NCBI GenBank assembly: GCA_003643835.1
Contig: QMKX01000001.1
Coordinates: forward strand, 1 to 64,000
Origin: Campylobacterota bacterium
GTDB lineage: Bacteria; Campylobacterota; Campylobacteria; Campylobacterales; Arcobacteraceae
Direction: 5' to 3'
DNA length: 64,000 bases
Numbering within the stretch: position 1 is the first letter of the stretch; each line of letters starts with the position of its first letter. This document shows, piece by piece, positions 49,758-58,914 of the stretch. A program made the position numbers and the translations under genes. A model generated the notes under the pieces. The model was not told the DNA's origin. It saw nothing but the letters and a program-made list of their open reading frames with translations, and did no database searches.

Positions 49758-50715
49758 AAAAAACTTAGTTTTATCTATAGAGTCAAGTTGCGATGATAGC
49801 AGCATAGCAATAACTTGCATAGATGACTACAAGCTATATTTTAGTGAAAAAACATCGCAAGAAAACGAACACAATAAGCACGGAGGTGTAGTGCCAGAGT
49901 TGGCAAGTAGGCTACACATAGAAGCTTTGCCCAAAATTTTATCTAAAACTACAAGATATTTCCCATATATTAAAGCAGTTGCTGTAACGACACAGCCAGG
50001 ACTTAAGGTGTCCTTGACACAAGGTATTAGTATGGCAAAAGCTATAAGTTTAGGTTTGGATGTTCCGCTTATTGAAGTAGATCATCTACAAGGGCATATA
50101 TATTCACTTTTTATAGAAAAAAAAGCGCAGTTTCCTATGTGTTGTCTGCTTGTATCTGGGGGGCATACAAAACTTATGCAAGTAGATGACAAAGGTTCCA
50201 AAACTATAGGCGAGACTATGGATGATAGCTTTGGCGAGAGTTATGACAAGGTAGCTAAAATGCTAGGTTTGTCATACCCAGGTGGTCCTATCGTAGAAAG
50301 ATATGCTTCGATGGGTGATGAAAACAGATATGATTTTCCAGTGCCACTTAGACAAAGCTCACAGATTATGTTTAGTTATAGTGGGCTTAAAAACGCAGTC
50401 CGAGTTGCCATAGAGAAAGAGGGCAAAATAGACGATATAACAAAGATGAATATATGTGCGAGTTTTCAAAAATCAGCTGTCTTGCATATAATCATGAAAC
50501 TAAAAAAATATTTCAAACAAAACACACCGACAAACTTCGCAGTTGTAGGGGGTGCTAGTGCTAACATGTATTTAAGAGAAAAATTAAAAAAGTTGCTCAA
50601 AGAGTTTGACTGCGAAAATTTTCAAGCACCACTTATAGAGTATTGTGGTGACAATGCTGACATGATAGGCAGAGTAGCACTACAAAAAATAAAATTAGAC
50701 GAGGTTATCATATAA
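49738..50715 (+). CDS. tsaD: tRNA N6-adenosine threonylcarbamoyltransferase TsaD
   Basis: TsaD forms the t6A base in tRNAs reading ANN codons. LVLSIESSCDDSSIAI opens the ASKHA fold, HGGVVPELASRLHIEALP and VDHLQGHIYSLF carry the metal-binding histidines, and LLVSGGHTKLM, DDSFGESYDKVAKMLGL, YPGGP and VVGGASANMYLREKL follow. It overlaps fabG by 20 bases and has no clear ribosome site of its own, which suggests coupled translation. 325 residues is normal. Confidence 0.95.
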   Translation: MADCIHKKNLVLSIESSCDDSSIAITCIDDYKLYFSEKTSQENEHNKHGGVVPELASRLHIEALPKILSKTTRYFPYIKAVAVTTQPGLKVSLTQGISMAKAISLGLDVPLIEVDHLQGHIYSLFIEKKAQFPMCCLLVSGGHTKLMQVDDKGSKTIGETMDDSFGESYDKVAKMLGLSYPGGPIVERYASMGDENRYDFPVPLRQSSQIMFSYSGLKNAVRVAIEKEGKIDDITKMNICASFQKSAVLHIIMKLKKYFKQNTPTNFAVVGGASANMYLREKLKKLLKEFDCENFQAPLIEYCGDNADMIGRVALQKIKLDEVII

Positions 50716-50731
50716 ATATATACTAATGCAC

Positions 50732-51217
50732 CTAATACAATATTTTTTTTTCTCGCAAACTGGTTGAGCTAATAGGGCAAGAAATATACAAAGTTTTGTA
50801 TGCTTTTGTATCTATATCATCTCTTGAGGCAACTATAAATATAGTTAGTTTTTTTAAATCATCGTATCCTTCCCATGTCTCTATATGGCATAGATTGTCT
50901 GCTCCTATTATAAGATATAGTCTGTCTATATCGTATAATTTTATCAAATGCTCGACCGTATTGATAGTCGGCACTGGTTTTTTTTGTCTGATTTCCCAAT
51001 TTGACACTTCGCATTTGTTTATATTTTCGCACATTTTTTTCATTTTGTTGAACCGAATTTGTGGGTCTAAAGCAAAATTTTCTTTAAATGGATTTAAATA
51101 TGTAGGCATAACGATAAGTTTATCTATATCTAATGTATCTAAACTTTTTCTTATGATAGTTTCATGACCTATATGCGGTGGGTCAAAGCTACCACCAAAT
51201 AGTGCTATGTTTATAAT
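50732..51217 (-). CDS. nadD: Nicotinate-nucleotide adenylyltransferase, ATT start
   Basis: NadD makes nicotinate adenine dinucleotide in NAD synthesis. The active-site motif ALFGGSFDPPHIGHETII is the N-terminus, and the C-terminal ISSTSLRE is also present. The first ATG, at 51109, lies after the active-site motif and cannot be the true start. Upstream in frame there is a TAA and then ATT ATA AAC ATA GCA, so translation must begin at ATT 51217 (or the ATA after it). AAAAAAGGA lies at a normal distance before the ATT. The protein has 161 residues, shorter than most NadD, because it stops soon after the LRE motif. Confidence 0.88.
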   Translation of the reverse strand: MINIALFGGSFDPPHIGHETIIRKSLDTLDIDKLIVMPTYLNPFKENFALDPQIRFNKMKKMCENINKCEVSNWEIRQKKPVPTINTVEHLIKLYDIDRLYLIIGADNLCHIETWEGYDDLKKLTIFIVASRDDIDTKAYKTLYISCPISSTSLREKKILY

Positions 51218-51313
51218 TTATCCTTTTTTGATTTACCGCGATGTTTTTTTTGATATTATAACATAAAATTATTTAAATCATAATAAAACCCAAAAATAAA
51301 ATAAACCCAAGCT

Positions 51314-51339
51314 AACTTTAAGTTTATTGTGATAAAGTT
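51314..51339 (+). promoter_or_regulatory. Inverted repeat upstream of nosZ
   Basis: AACTTTA and TAAAGTT, seven-base perfect arms, enclose 12 bases (51321-51332), in the 179-base gap between nadD and nosZ. It could be an operator or an mRNA hairpin. A TTGTGA within the spacer recalls CRP/FNR-type half-sites, but there is no second half-site. Confidence 0.35.
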
Positions 51340-51396
51340 TGTAATCGGTTCTGTGATTGAATAAATTTGGTGCCGAAATTTTATCGAGGAGTTGTT

Positions 51397-54060
51397 ATGA
51401 AAATGACACATAAGCTGATGGCTGTTTTGGTTTTTTTTATTTTATCTATACTAACCACTGGGTGTGTAGATGACAATAAAAAACCAGCTGCCGAAGCACA
51501 AAAAGAAGAGGCAAAGGGTGGCTCAAGCGATGCTATAAACCACAGCTTGCTAAGAGTTATGGAAAAAAGAGGTTTGACACAAAACGATGTCATAAGAGCA
51601 GCAAAAACATATTTGCCAACAGGCGGAAGAGATGAGTTTGTGGTATTTAGTTCAGGTGGTCAAAGTGGTCAAGTCATAGTATACGGTGTTCCGTCTATGA
51701 AAATACTCAAGTATATAGCGGTGTTTACACCGGAACCTTGGCAAGGGTATGGATACGATGAAGATAGTAAAAAAATTCTTCAGCAAGGAAATATACGAGG
51801 CAAAGAGATAACATGGGGCGACACCCATCACCCAGCCTTAAGTGAAACCGATGGCAAATATGATGGTAAATGGTTAGCAATCAACGACAAGGCAAACCCA
51901 AGAGTTGCTATCATAGATTTAGCTGACTTTGGAACTAAACAAATAGTGGTCAATCCAGTGTTCAAAAGTGATCACGGCGGTGCGTTTTTCACACAAAATA
52001 GTGAGTGGATAATAGAAGCAGCACAATATGGCGCTCCATTTGACAACAACTATCACCCAATAGAAGAGTATAAAGAGACTTATCGTGGTGGTGTGACTAT
52101 GTGGAAATTTGACCCAAAAATAGGACGAATAAACGAAAAAGCATCATATACTATAGAGATGCCTCCATATATGCAAGATCTAAGCGATGCTGGTAAATCA
52201 GTGTCTCATGGTTGGGCATTTACAAACTCATTTAATACAGAGATGTATACAGGTGGTATAGAAGTTGGTATGCCGCCAAATGAAGCTGGCATGAGTAGAT
52301 ATGATACTGACTTTTTACATGTGTATAACTGGGAAAAGTTAGCAAAACTTGCAAAAGACCCTAAAAATATAAAAATTATAAATGATCACAAAGTTATCAC
52401 TATGGAAGTAGCCGTAGCAAACGATGCACTGTTTTTGATACCAGAGCCAAAATCACCTCACGGAGTTGATGTATCACCAGACGGCGAATATATAACTGTA
52501 TGTGGTAAGCTTGACACTCATGCTTCTGTATATAAATGGAGCAAAATCAAAGCTTTGATAGATGCAAAAGAGTTCATAGGAAAAGACCCATATGGAATAC
52601 CTATTCTCGATATGAAAAAATCACTTCACGGACAAGTAGAGCTAGGTCTAGGTCCTTTGCATAGCCAATACTCAAATGTAGATGGCGAGATTTATACTTC
52701 ACTTTATGTTGATAGCCAAGTAGTTAAATGGAATTACAAAGACTTAAAAGTTCTTGACAAAGAAAATGTTCACTACAATATAGGACACTTAGCTGGTATG
52801 GAGGGTAAATCTGCTGACCCACAAGGAAAATATATAATCGCATTGAATAAACTATCTATTGATAGATTTCAAAATGTTGGCCCACTTCACCCACAAAATC
52901 ATCAGCTGATTGATGTAAGTGGCAAAACTATGGACTTGCTATACGATATGCCTATACCTTTGGGTGAGCCACATCAAGCAGTTGCGATAAGAGCTGAGAA
53001 GTTGCACCCACATGTGAGATACCCTATGGGAACAAATACCAAAACAGGTAAAATTCACAAAGGCAAAACTCTTGCAGGTCAAGAGAGAATCGAAAGAGAC
53101 GGCAAAAATGTAACAGTATATGCGACAATGGTTCGCTCACATATTAACCCAGAAAGAATCACAGTAAATAAAGGTGATACGGTTACTATGCACTTGACAA
53201 ACTTAGAGAGAGCTCAAGATGAAAATCACGGATTTACAGTAGATATTTACAATATACATGCCTCACTCGAGCCGGGCGAAACCTCGACTGTCAAATTTGT
53301 AACTGACATGGAAGGTGTATTCCCATACTATTGTACAGAATTTTGTTCAGCACTTCACTTAGAGATGATGGGATATTTGATGGTCAAAGACCCAAATAAA
53401 ACATACAAAAGTGCAAAAAAACTCAAAATGCAAAGTATGACAAAAGAGGAACTCGAAGCAGAATACAAAAAAACAGTTGCTACAAATGACGCAACCGATG
53501 CAGTCATACAATCTGTTGTTAAGTTTTTGAAAGAAAACAGTTTTGACAAACATAAAGTTGTCGCAGATTTGGTTACTGATGCATTTGACCAATATGGACA
53601 AATCAAAGCACAAAAAGAACTTAGCGACAAATCTTATAAAGCAGGCGATGTTGAAAAAGCGATATTGTATGAAAATATGATATGGCAACTTATGGTCAAA
53701 ACAGCCGATGTTGGCATTAGAGCAAAAGATACTTTAGTGCATCTTGTAGCTACCAAACAAAACCCAGCAGCTATGAGAGGTGAAGTTGCATTTAACGAAG
53801 GTGGATGTAGCGGTTGTCATGTTGTAGGAAAAGTATCATCTGGACCAGATCTTACAGGTGTATTAGCACGACACGAAAATGGTGAACAATGGGTAAAAGA
53901 CTTCATACTTGACCCAGAGAAAAAATACCACGAAGAGTATGTTAAGGGTATGATTGATTATTTTAAATTAAAAATGCCAAACCAAAACATGAGCGAAAAT
54001 GAAGCAAACGATATAATCGAATACTTCAAATGGATCGATGAAAATGCTAAACTCTTTTAG
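51397..54060 (+). CDS. nosZ: Nitrous-oxide reductase, clade II, with C-terminal cytochrome c domain
   Basis: NosZ reduces N2O to N2 in the periplasm. The signal is Sec/lipoprotein-like (ILTTGC) with no twin arginine, which defines clade II. CuZ histidines appear in WGDTHHPALSE, SDHGGAFF and PHGVDVSPDGEYI. CuA is in YYCTEFCSALHLEMMGY (about residue 645). A 140-residue extension ends with the heme site GGCSGCHVVG (about residue 804), as in other epsilonproteobacteria, so electrons can enter through the attached cytochrome. ATG 51397 is chosen for its GAGGAG site; an earlier in-frame start is poor. A hairpin terminator follows. Confidence 0.97.
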   Translation: MKMTHKLMAVLVFFILSILTTGCVDDNKKPAAEAQKEEAKGGSSDAINHSLLRVMEKRGLTQNDVIRAAKTYLPTGGRDEFVVFSSGGQSGQVIVYGVPSMKILKYIAVFTPEPWQGYGYDEDSKKILQQGNIRGKEITWGDTHHPALSETDGKYDGKWLAINDKANPRVAIIDLADFGTKQIVVNPVFKSDHGGAFFTQNSEWIIEAAQYGAPFDNNYHPIEEYKETYRGGVTMWKFDPKIGRINEKASYTIEMPPYMQDLSDAGKSVSHGWAFTNSFNTEMYTGGIEVGMPPNEAGMSRYDTDFLHVYNWEKLAKLAKDPKNIKIINDHKVITMEVAVANDALFLIPEPKSPHGVDVSPDGEYITVCGKLDTHASVYKWSKIKALIDAKEFIGKDPYGIPILDMKKSLHGQVELGLGPLHSQYSNVDGEIYTSLYVDSQVVKWNYKDLKVLDKENVHYNIGHLAGMEGKSADPQGKYIIALNKLSIDRFQNVGPLHPQNHQLIDVSGKTMDLLYDMPIPLGEPHQAVAIRAEKLHPHVRYPMGTNTKTGKIHKGKTLAGQERIERDGKNVTVYATMVRSHINPERITVNKGDTVTMHLTNLERAQDENHGFTVDIYNIHASLEPGETSTVKFVTDMEGVFPYYCTEFCSALHLEMMGYLMVKDPNKTYKSAKKLKMQSMTKEELEAEYKKTVATNDATDAVIQSVVKFLKENSFDKHKVVADLVTDAFDQYGQIKAQKELSDKSYKAGDVEKAILYENMIWQLMVKTADVGIRAKDTLVHLVATKQNPAAMRGEVAFNEGGCSGCHVVGKVSSGPDLTGVLARHENGEQWVKDFILDPEKKYHEEYVKGMIDYFKLKMPNQNMSENEANDIIEYFKWIDENAKLF

Positions 54061-54083
54061 GAGTTAGTTTTTGCACTACAATT

Positions 54084-54106
54084 AGGGGCTTAAAAGCCCC
54101 TTTTTG
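54084..54106 (+). terminator. Intrinsic terminator between nosZ and nosB
   Basis: AGGGGCT (54084-54090) and AGCCCCT (54095-54101) form a seven-base stem with a four-base loop followed by TTTTTG. This is the clearest intrinsic terminator in the window. Confidence 0.85.
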
Positions 54107-54159
54107 TTTAAATATGGTTATTTTAAATTAATTATTTTTAAACAAAAAAAAGGAAAAAT

Positions 54160-54945
54160 ATGCACAAAAGTTTAAAAAAGGCAAATATATTTGCCACAAT
54201 AGCTGTGGTGCTATTGTCGGTTTCATTTACGCTTCCTATGATCACATTTCATAGCACACTCAATAAAATTCATGACAATAAAATTGATGAAGTATCGTCT
54301 ATAGCTAAAACTACTTGGAATATATACAATCAAGGTAGATATAAATCAATAGCTACAGACAAAAAAGCACACAATAATCTGGACAAAATGATAAGCACAC
54401 AAAGTGAGATAGGAGTAGCAAGTTTGCCTATATGGGCTGTATCGCTTGAAGCTCCAAACTATCCAAAAGAAGCATTTCCAAAAGGAATACCTGTGTTTTT
54501 TCATTTTGATGGATTTAGTGGAGAGGTTCACGAGATGAATACTATCAATCACTATGTGGGTATGGACCCTATGTGGGTAGGAGGAATAATAGAGCGAGAG
54601 ATAGGCATATATGCATTACTTACTTTGACATTGGGTATGATATTCTTTATTTTATACAACAATAAGATATTAAGCTATATAATGCTTGTCCCCGCTTCAC
54701 TTCCCGTGCTATTTATAGCTGATTTTTCGTATTGGCTATATTGGTTTGGTCACAACTTGCATGACTGGGGGGCATTTAAAATCAAGCCATTTATGCCTAC
54801 TGTGTTTGGCAATGGCAAGATAGCACAGTTTACAACTCACTCTTATCCTGCTATTGGATTTTATATACTTATTGTTATAAGCTTGTTTAGCCTTTTGGCA
54901 TATTTTTCAAAACAAAAAGCCATAAAAGAGACAGCAGTTAGATAG
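54160..54945 (+). CDS. nosB: Membrane protein NosB
   Basis: 261 residues; helices near 10-28, 152-170, 177-196 and 235-252. Between helix 1 and 2 is a periplasmic region with FFHFDGFSGEVHEMNTINHYVGM. Its place right after nosZ and this shape match NosB of the Wolinella nos cluster, where it is required for N2O respiration in an unknown way. SYWLYWFGHNLHDWGAF is conserved and rich in His and Trp. AAAAAGGAAAA precedes the ATG. Confidence 0.8.
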   Translation: MHKSLKKANIFATIAVVLLSVSFTLPMITFHSTLNKIHDNKIDEVSSIAKTTWNIYNQGRYKSIATDKKAHNNLDKMISTQSEIGVASLPIWAVSLEAPNYPKEAFPKGIPVFFHFDGFSGEVHEMNTINHYVGMDPMWVGGIIEREIGIYALLTLTLGMIFFILYNNKILSYIMLVPASLPVLFIADFSYWLYWFGHNLHDWGAFKIKPFMPTVFGNGKIAQFTTHSYPAIGFYILIVISLFSLLAYFSKQKAIKETAVR

Positions 54946-54953
54946 GCTATGTT

Positions 54954-56171
54954 ATGTTGCTAAGAGTTCTATCTATATCTATATGTTTGTGTCTGTTTTC
55001 GTGGGGCAACTTGCTTCAAGAAGCCATAGACAAAGCCCCAGCTGGGTCTATCATAAAGCTACCTGCCGGAGTTTATAAAGGCGGCATAATCATAAATAAA
55101 CCACTTTCAATCATAGGTCAAGACAGCGGTGTCATAATAGATGGCTTGCACAAAGGCACGGTTATACAAACAACTGGTTCATATATAACCTTGAAAAACT
55201 TAACTATCATAAATAGTGGAGACTTCCATCATACTCTTGATTCTGGTATAAAGATGAACGATGGCAAACAAAACGAGATAAGCAATTGCGATATAAAAAA
55301 CTGCCTATTTGGTATAGATCTACAAAAGACAAGCAACTCAATAGTGCAAGAAAACAACATAACTTCAAAAGATGTAGACTTAGGACTTCGTGGCGATGGA
55401 TTGAGACTTTGGTATAGCAATGATAACATAATCAAAAAAAACAGATTGGTCAAATCAAGAGATATGGTAGTATGGTATAGCCATGGCAATGAAATTGTGC
55501 AAAACTACGGAGAGCTTGGGCGATACTCTTTGCACTTTATGTATGCAGGCAAAAACTTTGTAAAAAACAACACATATCAACACAACTCGGTGGGTATATT
55601 TTTTATGTATTCGCAAGATACAATAGCTATAGGAAATACAATCCAAAACTCCCTTGGAGCTACTGGCATGGGCTTGGGGCTTAAAGATGTTTCAAACTTC
55701 ACTATCAAAGACAACACTATTTTGTATTGTGCGCAAGGCATATATATAGATAGGTCGCCATTTGAGCCGGGGACGAACAATTGGATAGAAAACAACAAAA
55801 TTCTATACAACAGTGAGGCAATTCACTTTCATTCACTTAGCGAAAACAATGTTCTAAAAGGCAACACAATAACAGGAAATATAGAAGACATAGTAAACGA
55901 CAGTCGTGGTAGCAAAACAAATGACAATGAAATAGTAGGTAACTACTGGGACAATTATGAGGGATTTGATAGAGACAATGATAACATAGGAGACACACCG
56001 CACAAGATATATAAGTATGCCGACCAGATGTGGATATACAATCCATCTGTGAAGTTTTTTTATGGTTCACCTGTGATATCTATGCTTAATTTTTTGTCTA
56101 AACTCGCACCATTTTCAAAACCTTTGTTTTTATTAGAAGATCAAAAACCAAAAATGAGGAGCAATAACTGA
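54954..56171 (+). CDS. nosD: NosD, periplasmic copper-site maturation protein
   Basis: A signal peptide leads a right-handed beta-helix with repeated N-x-I patterns: LKNLTIINSG, ISNCDIKNCLFGIDL, IKKNRLVKSRDMVVWYS and NVLKGNTITGN. Near the C-terminus GNYWDNYEGFDRDNDNIGD is typical of NosD. It works with NosF and NosY (ABC transporter) to build the CuZ sulphide cluster. It begins 8 bases after nosB. Confidence 0.92.
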   Translation: MLLRVLSISICLCLFSWGNLLQEAIDKAPAGSIIKLPAGVYKGGIIINKPLSIIGQDSGVIIDGLHKGTVIQTTGSYITLKNLTIINSGDFHHTLDSGIKMNDGKQNEISNCDIKNCLFGIDLQKTSNSIVQENNITSKDVDLGLRGDGLRLWYSNDNIIKKNRLVKSRDMVVWYSHGNEIVQNYGELGRYSLHFMYAGKNFVKNNTYQHNSVGIFFMYSQDTIAIGNTIQNSLGATGMGLGLKDVSNFTIKDNTILYCAQGIYIDRSPFEPGTNNWIENNKILYNSEAIHFHSLSENNVLKGNTITGNIEDIVNDSRGSKTNDNEIVGNYWDNYEGFDRDNDNIGDTPHKIYKYADQMWIYNPSVKFFYGSPVISMLNFLSKLAPFSKPLFLLEDQKPKMRSNN

Positions 56172-56911
56172 TGTCAAAAAACAGTATAAAACCAAAAAGA
56201 AGAGAGTTTATAAAATACACAACATTAGGTACGCTTGTAGCAGCCGCTGGCGTAGGCGTGGGTATAAGTCCGTACATATTAAAAGCAGAAAACAGACTAA
56301 GGCCACCAGGAGCCGTAGATGAAAAAGAGTTTTTAGCTTTGTGTATAAAGTGTGGACAATGTCTGCAAGTGTGTCCATATCACTCTATAGAGTTAACCGA
56401 TATAGCTTATGGGCATGGAGTGGGAACTCCACACATAGATGCAAATATTCGCGGGTGTTATGCCTGCAAAGCAGTGCCTTGTGTGCTTGCATGTCCTAGT
56501 GGAGCACTTGATCATAGTATTGAAAAAGCTACAGAGATAAAGATGGGTATAGCAGTGCTTGAATACCCAAAACGATGCCTCGCTGTTTTAAAAGAACCAG
56601 TGCCGGCAGGATACGATGAAAAGATGAAAAATTTTACAAACAATCACACGCATGTCCATGAATTAGAGACAAAACTATTAGAAAAGTTTAAAGGCTTTGA
56701 GGGCAAAGCCTGTACTTTGTGTGCCGATATGTGTCCTATGCCAAATGCGATTGAGTGTATAGAGGTCAAAGAAACAAAAGATGGCACAATTCGTCCAGTT
56801 GTTTATGACCAATGCACAGGATGCGGAGCATGCCAAGATGTTTGTCCTACAGATGGACCATCAATAATAATAAAACCAAGAATGGAGTATAAAGATGTAT
56901 ATAAAAGTTAA
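56171..56911 (+). CDS. nosG: Ferredoxin-type protein NosG (NapG-like)
   Basis: The N-terminus resembles a twin-arginine signal (KPKRREFIKYTTLG). Four 4Fe-4S motifs follow: CIKCGQCLQVCPYHSI, CYACKAVPCVLACPSGA, CTLCADMCPMPNAIEC, and CTGCGACQDVCPT. The protein is exported and probably passes electrons from the NosH quinol dehydrogenase to periplasmic cytochromes. Its ATG shares a base with the nosD stop (TGATG). Confidence 0.92.
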   Translation: MSKNSIKPKRREFIKYTTLGTLVAAAGVGVGISPYILKAENRLRPPGAVDEKEFLALCIKCGQCLQVCPYHSIELTDIAYGHGVGTPHIDANIRGCYACKAVPCVLACPSGALDHSIEKATEIKMGIAVLEYPKRCLAVLKEPVPAGYDEKMKNFTNNHTHVHELETKLLEKFKGFEGKACTLCADMCPMPNAIECIEVKETKDGTIRPVVYDQCTGCGACQDVCPTDGPSIIIKPRMEYKDVYKS

Positions 56912-57506
56912 AATTGTAGCGATTGTTTGTTTGATATTATTCACTGGATGTGATGATAAAAAACAAAATAAAAAAGTAGAAACCAACACCACTCAAGAGG
57001 CTTTAAACATAGAAGTGGTGGCAAATGAAAATTCACAAGAGATAAAAGTAGCTGAGAAAAACAAAACAGCAATACAAACAAAGGAGGGCAAAGCTTATTA
57101 TTATGATTATAATATAAAAAGCAAATATGACCCAAAATCACAACCTGCAAACAAAGATGCCAGTGTGCGAGTAAAGCCTAGGACTCAAACGGAAGCAGCG
57201 ATGAATATAAGAAGTCCATATGAGCATATAGAGATATCTTTGATGGTGAGAAAGTTAAGTCACAAGTTTATAGTTAAGTGTTCTGCTTGCCATAATGATT
57301 ATGCAAATGGCATAATAGGGCCATCGCTTTTGGATAAAACATCAGATGAAATTTTGCAAAATATAAAAGAGTTTAAAACAGGCAAAAAAAGTAATGCTCT
57401 TATGGATGATCTTATAAAACTTATGAGCGATAAAGAGATGAAAGAGATAGCAGATGAGATACACAAATTTAATAAAAAAATTAAAAAATTAAAAGGAATA
57501 AAATGA
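56895..57506 (+). CDS. nosC1: Monoheme cytochrome c NosC1
   Basis: A lipoprotein-like signal (LILFTGC) and an acidic/asparagine-rich linker lead to a c-type heme site CSACHNDY (about residue 130). IIGPSLLDKTSDEI carries the likely region of the second iron ligand (a methionine in LMDDLIKLM). It passes electrons toward NosZ. It overlaps nosG by 17 bases and nosC2 by 4. Confidence 0.85.
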   Translation: MYIKVKIVAIVCLILFTGCDDKKQNKKVETNTTQEALNIEVVANENSQEIKVAEKNKTAIQTKEGKAYYYDYNIKSKYDPKSQPANKDASVRVKPRTQTEAAMNIRSPYEHIEISLMVRKLSHKFIVKCSACHNDYANGIIGPSLLDKTSDEILQNIKEFKTGKKSNALMDDLIKLMSDKEMKEIADEIHKFNKKIKKLKGIK

Positions 57507-58000
57507 AAATTATTATAGCTATAACATCAACATTGATAACAGTAGGTCTTATGGTTTTGACATTTTCACAAGGTGGGGCATTTCAAGGTGGCCAACAAGC
57601 CAAAGGAATAGGTAGTTTTGCAGATGCAAATACTACACCATCAAGCCCAGTCGCACAAATAGAAAATAATAACAAACAAAAAGATGAACTTCAAGCACTC
57701 AAAGACAAAGCTGGTAATGCAGGTGCATTTGAAGTAAGTCAAAACTACAAAAGCAAGTGCGCTTCGTGTCATGGTGTAAATGGTAGCGGCTTTCAAAATG
57801 GTAAGCAAATGATGGGACCAAAACTCATAGGACAAACAGAAGATATATTATACAAAGATTTACTCGACTTTAAAGCTGGACGAAAAGAAAATGTAGTCAT
57901 GAAAGGTTTGTTGTTGAATATAGAAAAACCAGAGCTTAAAGAGTTTGCAAAAGAGATAGCACAGTTTCAAGATAGATTAGATAAACTTAACAATAAATAA
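57503..58000 (+). CDS. nosC2: Monoheme cytochrome c NosC2
   Basis: An N-terminal hydrophobic segment (about residues 2-20) without a lipobox, then a Gly/Gln/Asn-rich region. The heme site is CASCHGVNGSG (about residue 91), and GPKLIGQTED with the following helix is the normal class I pattern. Its pairing with nosC1 matches Wolinella and other clade II epsilonproteobacteria. Confidence 0.87.
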   Translation: MKIIIAITSTLITVGLMVLTFSQGGAFQGGQQAKGIGSFADANTTPSSPVAQIENNNKQKDELQALKDKAGNAGAFEVSQNYKSKCASCHGVNGSGFQNGKQMMGPKLIGQTEDILYKDLLDFKAGRKENVVMKGLLLNIEKPELKEFAKEIAQFQDRLDKLNNK

Positions 58001-58008
58001 GAGAATAT

Positions 58009-58914
58009 ATGGATAAATACAATAACAAAGAAACCATCAATCGTTCTACTTTTCTGAGCACATTTTTAGATATCACAAAACAAGGCAAAAAATTTTTTAG
58101 TTATAGGTCAAAAAGGTGGATACTAATTGTTGGTATTCATCTATTTTTCTTTTTGTCTTTTTATATTGACCTTCAACTACTTGAGGGTTCTATAAGTGGG
58201 TCAAGATTTTTAGGTTTTCATATGATAGACCCATATATATCTATACAGATGTTCGTAGCTACTTATAATCTACCTATAAATATGATAATAGGCATAACTA
58301 CTATAATTGTAGTATACTTGTTGGTGGGCGGTAGAAGTTATTGTGCTTGGGTTTGTCCATATGGACTTATAAGTGAAATAGGTGAAAAACTACACAATAC
58401 ATTGGTCCACAAACATATCATAAAAAACAGAACTTTTGACCAAAGAGTTAGGCATATATTTTGGTTTGTATTTTTAAGCTTGTCATTTAGCAGCGGGTAT
58501 TTGGTATTTGAAACATTTAATGTAGTAGGAATACTCAGCCGATTTTTTATATATGGCTGGTCTGTAGCTGTGATATGGGTGTTTGTGGTGTTTTTGATGG
58601 AAGTGTTTTTTTCACGCCGTGCTTGGTGTAAATATATTTGCCCTGTGGGCACTACATATGGCTACATAGGCAAAGGTTCGGCTCTCAAGATACAATGGAA
58701 CGACAACTGCGACCATTGTATGGTATGCCATGATGTCTGTTTTGAAAGTCAAGTACTGGAACTAACCAAATCAAAATACGATGAAGAAAGAGCAAAAAAA
58801 GGTATAAAAACACAATATGTCACAGGAACTGAATGCACTTTGTGTGGCAGATGTATTGATGTGTGCCATCAAGATTCATTGAAGTTTGATTTTAGATTAA
58901 AGGAACTAATTTGA
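58009..58914 (+). CDS. nosH: Membrane ferredoxin-type quinol dehydrogenase NosH (NapH-like)
   Basis: Five membrane helices; the Cys-Pro motifs CAWVCPYGLISEI and CKYICPVG face the cytoplasm, and two 4Fe-4S motifs follow as CDHCMVCHDVC and CTLCGRCIDVCHQ. It is thought to oxidise menaquinol and pass electrons to NosG. Length 301 is normal. Its stop overlaps the TTG start of nosF. Confidence 0.92.
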   Translation: MDKYNNKETINRSTFLSTFLDITKQGKKFFSYRSKRWILIVGIHLFFFLSFYIDLQLLEGSISGSRFLGFHMIDPYISIQMFVATYNLPINMIIGITTIIVVYLLVGGRSYCAWVCPYGLISEIGEKLHNTLVHKHIIKNRTFDQRVRHIFWFVFLSLSFSSGYLVFETFNVVGILSRFFIYGWSVAVIWVFVVFLMEVFFSRRAWCKYICPVGTTYGYIGKGSALKIQWNDNCDHCMVCHDVCFESQVLELTKSKYDEERAKKGIKTQYVTGTECTLCGRCIDVCHQDSLKFDFRLKELI

